64,000 bases of DNA from Gallionella sp. (GTDB lineage: Bacteria > Pseudomonadota > Gammaproteobacteria > Burkholderiales > Gallionellaceae). Every line of letters begins with the position of its first letter. Positions within the stretch are counted from its first letter, which is position 1. The notes under the pieces are model-generated. The model saw nothing but the letters and a program-made list of their open reading frames with translations. It had not been told where the DNA came from and ran no database searches. The position numbers were made by a program, and so were the translations under genes. The DNA is taken from NCBI GenBank assembly GCA_030645535.1, contig JAUSNM010000015.1, forward strand, positions 1 through 64,000. Reading direction: 5' to 3'. Below are positions 60,967-64,000 of this stretch, one piece after another.

Positions 60967-62169
60967 TTAACGCAACAGGGTCATCACCTGGCTAGGCAAC
61001 TGATTTGCTTGCGCCAGCATCGCGGTACCGGCTTGTTGCAGGATTTGCGAACGAGACAGCGATGCGGTTTCTGCGGCAAAGTCGGTATCCTGAATCCGGC
61101 TGCGTGAAGCAGTCAGGTTCTCAGTTGTGGTCTGCAGGTTGTTAACCACTGATGCGAAGCGGTTTTGCAATGCACCCATGTCCGAACGTGCCGAGTTAAT
61201 CGCGGTCATCGCATTGTCCATGTGTGCAATGGCAGCATCAGCGCCGGCTACCGAAGTGAGATCCAGACCTGAGAACCCGGCACCCGCTGTCACGCTGGCG
61301 GCGGTGGCAGTTTGTGCAGTTATACCGGTGTTGGCAACTGTACCTGTACCAGCCAGAGCAAGGGTAATGCCCGTGTTAATGACAGCTGGCAGAGCTGGGT
61401 TAGTCGGGACGGATCCGTAGTTATTGAACGTTACGACACCCGTGCTGGCCACAGTAGCCAGGACGCCGGTCTGGCCGGAAACCGCATTGGCTGCTGCCGC
61501 TATCTGTGCGCCACGTTCAGCAGCGCTGCCTGCAGCAGCAATTGCGCCAATATCGACGCCGTTTATTTTTACATCCCCGGCGGCCAATGCACCAGCGAAA
61601 CCGTTTGTAGCTGTGGTTGCCGCAATGGTCGACGCGGCTGCAGTTACGGATGTCACGCCCAAAGCGGTAGATGTGGAATTCACAATCTTGTTGATCGAGA
61701 TAGACTCGCCCGAATTCGCGCCGACCTGGAAAGCCTGGCCTGTAAAGGTGCCGTCCATCAATTTTACGCCGTTGAACGAGGTGGTGTTTGATACGCGGTC
61801 AATTTCAGAGATGAGTGACTGCGCCTCTGCATTCAGCGCTGTACGGTCACTTACACTGTTGCTGGCATTGCGTGATTGTACTGCCAGGTCGCGAATACGT
61901 TGCAGATTGCTGGTGACTTCATTCATCGAGCCTTCAGCGGTTTGCGCCAGCGAGATACCGTCGTTGGCGTTACGTGCGGCTTGTGTGGTGCCATGAATCT
62001 GGGCAGTCATACGGGCAGAAATCGCCATACCCGCAGCGTCGTCCTTGGCGCTGTTGATGCGCAGGCCGGAAGACAAGCGTTGCAATGCGGTACTTTGTGC
62101 AGTTTGCGAACTATTCAGGTTACGTTGCGCATTCAGCGAGGCTAAGTTGGTATTGATAAATGAGGGCAT
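60967..62169 (-). CDS. fliC: Flagellin FliC, copy 1
   Basis: 400 residues. The N-terminal 180 and C-terminal 90 residues (start PSFINTNLASLNAQRNLNSS, end ILQQAGTAMLAQANQLPSQV) are nearly identical to those of the neighbouring flagellin; the surface-exposed centre (about 185-305) is Ala/Thr/Gly-rich and differs. Ser/Thr residues in this centre are possible sites for the modification enzymes of the adjacent island. RBS AAAGGAG stands 9 bases before the start. Confidence 0.97.
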   Translation of the reverse strand: MPSFINTNLASLNAQRNLNSSQTAQSTALQRLSSGLRINSAKDDAAGMAISARMTAQIHGTTQAARNANDGISLAQTAEGSMNEVTSNLQRIRDLAVQSRNASNSVSDRTALNAEAQSLISEIDRVSNTTSFNGVKLMDGTFTGQAFQVGANSGESISINKIVNSTSTALGVTSVTAAASTIAATTATNGFAGALAAGDVKINGVDIGAIAAAGSAAERGAQIAAAANAVSGQTGVLATVASTGVVTFNNYGSVPTNPALPAVINTGITLALAGTGTVANTGITAQTATAASVTAGAGFSGLDLTSVAGADAAIAHMDNAMTAINSARSDMGALQNRFASVVNNLQTTTENLTASRSRIQDTDFAAETASLSRSQILQQAGTAMLAQANQLPSQVMTLLR

Positions 62170-62248
62170 TTTAAAACTCCTTTAACAGAATATGATTTCG
62201 GCCTTATTGCCGTTTATGTTGGTTAGCTACTAGTTGCTTGTTAATTTA

Positions 62249-62273
62249 CCACCGTTATTCCAGTTAACGGTGG
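62249..62273. other. Perfect 9-bp hairpin in the fliC copy 1 leader region
   Basis: CCACCGTTA (62249-62257) and TAACGGTGG (62265-62273) around TTCCAGT. It overlaps the putative -10 box ACCGTTAA of the downstream flagellin and could also form at the 3' end of the upstream flagellin mRNA. The matching place before fliC copy 2 is only partly palindromic. Confidence 0.5.
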
Positions 62274-62289
62274 CAGAGTTGGACCTTTA
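62264..62289 (-). promoter_or_regulatory. Degenerate sigma-28 promoter for fliC copy 1
   Basis: Read on the minus strand: TAAA (62289-62286), 14 bases, ACCGTTAA (62271-62264). Compared with the promoter of copy 2 the -35 is shortened and the spacing is one base less. The region downstream to the ATG is well conserved between both copies. Confidence 0.45.
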
Positions 62290-62292
62290 AAC

Positions 62293-63477
62293 TTAACGCA
62301 ACAGGGTCATCACCTGGCTAGGCAGCTGATTTGCTTGCGCCAGCATTGCGGTACCGGCTTGTTGCAGAATTTGCGAACGAGACAGCGATGCGGTTTCTGC
62401 GGCAAAGTCGGTATCCTGAATCCGGCTGCGTGAAGCAGTCAGGTTCTCAGTGGTGGTCTGCAGGTTGTTAACCACTGATGCGAAGCGGTTTTGCAATGCA
62501 CCCATGTCAGAACGTGCCGAGTTAATCGCGGTCATCGCATTGTCCATGTGTGCAATGGCAGCGTCAGCACCGGCTACCGAAGTGAGATTCAGACCTGAGA
62601 ACCCAGCGCCAACTACTGCTGTGGAGGCAGCTTGTGCAGTTAAACCGGTGAAAGCGGCTGTAGAGGTACCAGCGATGGCAATGCCCGTGTTAACTCCACC
62701 AGCTGCGGTGGTTGGGACAGAACCATAGTTGTTCAGTGTGACGAGACCCGCGTTGTCCACTGTCGCCAGAACGCCGGTTTGGCCGGAAACCGCATTGGCT
62801 GCTGCCGCGACTTGTGCGCCGCGTTCAGCTGCGCTGCCGGCAGCAGCAATTGCGCCAAGATCGACACCGTTTATTGTCAAACCACCGGCGACTATTGCAC
62901 CACCGAAACCGCCTGTGCCTGATGCTGTAGCAGCTCCCGTCACGGCCGGTGCGGTTGATGTCACGCCCAAAGCGGTAGATGTGGAATTCACAATCTTGTT
63001 GATCGAGATAGACTCACCGGAATTCGCGCCGACCTGGAAAGCTTGGCCTGTAAAGGTGCCGTCCATTAATTTTACGCCGTTGAATGAGGTGGTGTTTGAT
63101 ACGCGGTCAATTTCAGAGATGAGTGATTGCGCTTCTGCATTCAGCGCTGTACGGTCACTTGCGCTGTTGCTGGCATTGCGTGATTGTACAGCCAGGTCGC
63201 GAATACGTTGCAGATTGCTGGTGACTTCATTCATCGAGCCTTCAGCGGTTTGCGCCAGCGAGATACCGTCGTTTGCGTTACGTTCGGCTTGTGTGGTGCC
63301 ATGAATCTGGGCAGTCATACGGGCAGAAATCGCCATACCCGCAGCGTCGTCCTTGGCGCTGTTGATGCGCAGGCCGGAAGACAAGCGTTGCAACGCGGTG
63401 CTTTGTGCAGTTTGCGAACTGTTCAGGTTACGTTGCGCATTCAGCGAAGCTAAGTTGGTATTGATAAATGAGGGCAT
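62293..63477 (-). CDS. fliC: Flagellin FliC, copy 2
   Basis: 394 residues. Same conserved ends as copy 1; among the first 150 residues I see only two differences (TTQAE for TTQAA, NSAS for NSVS). The centre (about 183-300) differs and has two short deletions. It has the better FliA promoter and is first in order, so may be the major flagellin. The C-terminal residues bind FliS and end in SQVMTLLR. Confidence 0.97.
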   Translation of the reverse strand: MPSFINTNLASLNAQRNLNSSQTAQSTALQRLSSGLRINSAKDDAAGMAISARMTAQIHGTTQAERNANDGISLAQTAEGSMNEVTSNLQRIRDLAVQSRNASNSASDRTALNAEAQSLISEIDRVSNTTSFNGVKLMDGTFTGQAFQVGANSGESISINKIVNSTSTALGVTSTAPAVTGAATASGTGGFGGAIVAGGLTINGVDLGAIAAAGSAAERGAQVAAAANAVSGQTGVLATVDNAGLVTLNNYGSVPTTAAGGVNTGIAIAGTSTAAFTGLTAQAASTAVVGAGFSGLNLTSVAGADAAIAHMDNAMTAINSARSDMGALQNRFASVVNNLQTTTENLTASRSRIQDTDFAAETASLSRSQILQQAGTAMLAQANQLPSQVMTLLR

Positions 63478-63506
63478 TTTAAAGCTCCTTTAACAGAATA
63501 TGATTT

Positions 63507-63520
63507 CGGCTTGATTGCCG
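63507..63520 (-). promoter_or_regulatory. Conserved small hairpin in the flagellin mRNA leader
   Basis: CGGC-N6-GCCG at 63507-63520 and again at 62199-62212 before copy 1. The loop differs in sequence but keeps its length. It stands about 30 bases upstream of each start codon in an otherwise conserved leader and may affect translation or mRNA life. Confidence 0.4.
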
Positions 63521-63572
63521 TTTACGTTGGTTTGCCACTAGTTGCTGGCTTAATTAACCGCCGCTATTCCAG

Positions 63573-63599
63573 TTATCGGTGCGGGGTAAAAAAACTTTA
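63573..63599 (-). promoter_or_regulatory. Sigma-28 (FliA) promoter for fliC copy 2
   Basis: On the minus strand TAAAGTTT (63599-63592), an 11-base spacer and ACCGATAA (63580-63573) match the FliA consensus TAAAGTTT-N11-GCCGATAA in all but one position. The predicted leader is about 90 bases long. Confidence 0.9.
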
Positions 63600-63647
63600 G
63601 GACTATTTTTAAAATTTATTGCAGATAGGGATGAATTCCGTTAGCCC

Positions 63648-63668
63648 GTCATTCCCGCGCAGGCAGGA
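63648..63668. repeat. Short inverted-repeat element (ATTCCCGCGCAGGCAGGAA type)
   Basis: CGTCATTCCCGCGCAGGCAGG resembles the small ATTCCC...GGGAA intergenic palindromes common in betaproteobacteria such as Neisseria (dRS3-like). It stands directly before the tandem repeats. Confidence 0.4.
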
Positions 63669-63809
63669 AAACAAGGCCGAAGGCCGAAGTTTCGAGGAAC
63701 GGCCAAACGAGCGTAGCGAGTTTCGAGCTTGCGGCCAAACAAGGCCGAAGGCCGAAGTTTCGAGCTTGCGGCCAAACAAGGTCCAAGGCCGATGTTTCGA
63801 GGAACGGCC
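63669..63809. repeat. Four tandem units of 32-37 bp
   Basis: Units at 63669-63704, 63705-63736, 63737-63773 and 63774-63809. Each begins AAAC and ends CGGCC; units 1, 3 and 4 share AAGGCCGAAGGCCGA-type cores, and TTTCGAG is in all four. There are no unique spacers, so this is not a CRISPR array. Frames open through it on both strands are artefacts of the repeat. Confidence 0.85.
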
Positions 63810-64000
63810 ATCCAGCAAAATTAGCTTCAGCTCAGCGGACGATGCTTCTGCTTCGTTGCGCGTGGGATATTTAATAGCCTGCGCGGTTTCAAGCACCAAG
63901 CCTTATTTCGCAATCACCACGAGATTTTTGCCGGACACAGATGGACGAGTGCCTGATCTCCCGCCTGACGCCCCTTGGCGTTGTCCAGGCATTTGAATGT
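63810..64000. other. Unassigned right edge
   Basis: No supported gene. A minus-strand frame enters from outside the window and stops at 63903-63905 (last residues SGKNLVVIAK); it may be the end of a gene that begins beyond 64000, but the family is not recognisable from about 30 codons. Confidence 0.3.

Noticed and set aside
62224-62244. Further heptamer array in the flagellin leader (TAGCTAC, TAGTTGC, TTGTTAA)
   Set aside because: Only two or three weak units; similarity between the two leaders is better explained by duplication of the whole gene.
60967-63477. Duplicate flagellins as an assembly artefact
   Set aside because: Central regions, intergenic spacing and promoter elements differ, so these are two real genes, though reads should confirm.
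63669-63809. Possible CRISPR array
   Set aside because: Units abut without unique spacers, vary internally and there are no cas genes.
63609-63899. Open frames on both strands across the right-edge tandem repeat
   Set aside because: They are produced by the 32-37-bp repeat units; no domain is visible and amino acid content is repeat-driven.

Overview
The window looks like a chromosomal segment of a motile, Gram-negative betaproteobacterium, probably of the Nitrosomonadales/Gallionellales/Methylophilales type. The signs are the flagellar gene order, minCDE embedded between flg and fli genes, an aryl-polyene-type pigment cluster, and outer-membrane functions (P- and L-ring proteins, LolA-like carrier). 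Taxonomy is inferred from gene content only.

Left part (1-17,300). Two + strand genes at the edge (end of a PlsC-like acyltransferase and a family-2 glycosyltransferase) are followed by a CPA2-type cation/H+ antiporter, an ArsC/YfgD-like reductase and a hybrid histidine kinase whose membrane domain resembles the plant/cyanobacterial ethylene receptor. From 17,288 down to 5,385 runs one tightly packed minus-strand operon of 14 genes, most with ATGA or TGATG start/stop overlaps: ACP, membrane protein, AMP ligase, dehydratase, LpxL-like acyltransferase, LolA-like carrier, MMPL exporter, polysaccharide deacetylase, PAP2 phosphatase, ketosynthase, cysteine-less ketosynthase partner, second dehydratase, ketoreductase and methyltransferase. 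This is a type II PKS/FAS-like aryl polyene (APE) pigment cluster.

Middle part (17,591-43,122). flgA diverges from flgBCDEFGHIJKL. A clear sigma-28 (FliA) promoter precedes flgK. minCDE follows on the same strand, converging on the minus-strand fliFGHIJKLMNOPQR operon. fliE diverges from fliF.

Right part (43,123-64,000). Between fliE and the filament genes lies a 12-kb minus-strand modification island: a SPINDLY-type (GT41) glycosyltransferase with SEC-C and TPR modules, two DegT-like aminotransferase-fold proteins, a WbqC protein, a small unknown protein, two methyltransferases, a TPR-sulfotransferase, and a dedicated PAPS-producing pair (CysD with an unexplained 180-residue N-terminal domain, and a CysN-CysC fusion). 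A truncated TauE/SafE exporter start follows. The gene set and place suggest a system that glycosylates and then sulfates flagellin or a cell-surface glycan; this is inference. Next come ycgR, an FlhB-like small protein, a second FliK-like protein, fliT, fliS, fliD, flaG and two near-identical tandem flagellins with FliA-type promoters.

Across the flagellar half, many intergenic gaps carry arrays of 7-bp tandem repeats, often as inverted pairs. One array lies in frame inside flgJ and one overlaps the flgH start region. No rRNA, tRNA, CRISPR array, transposase or integrase was recognised.
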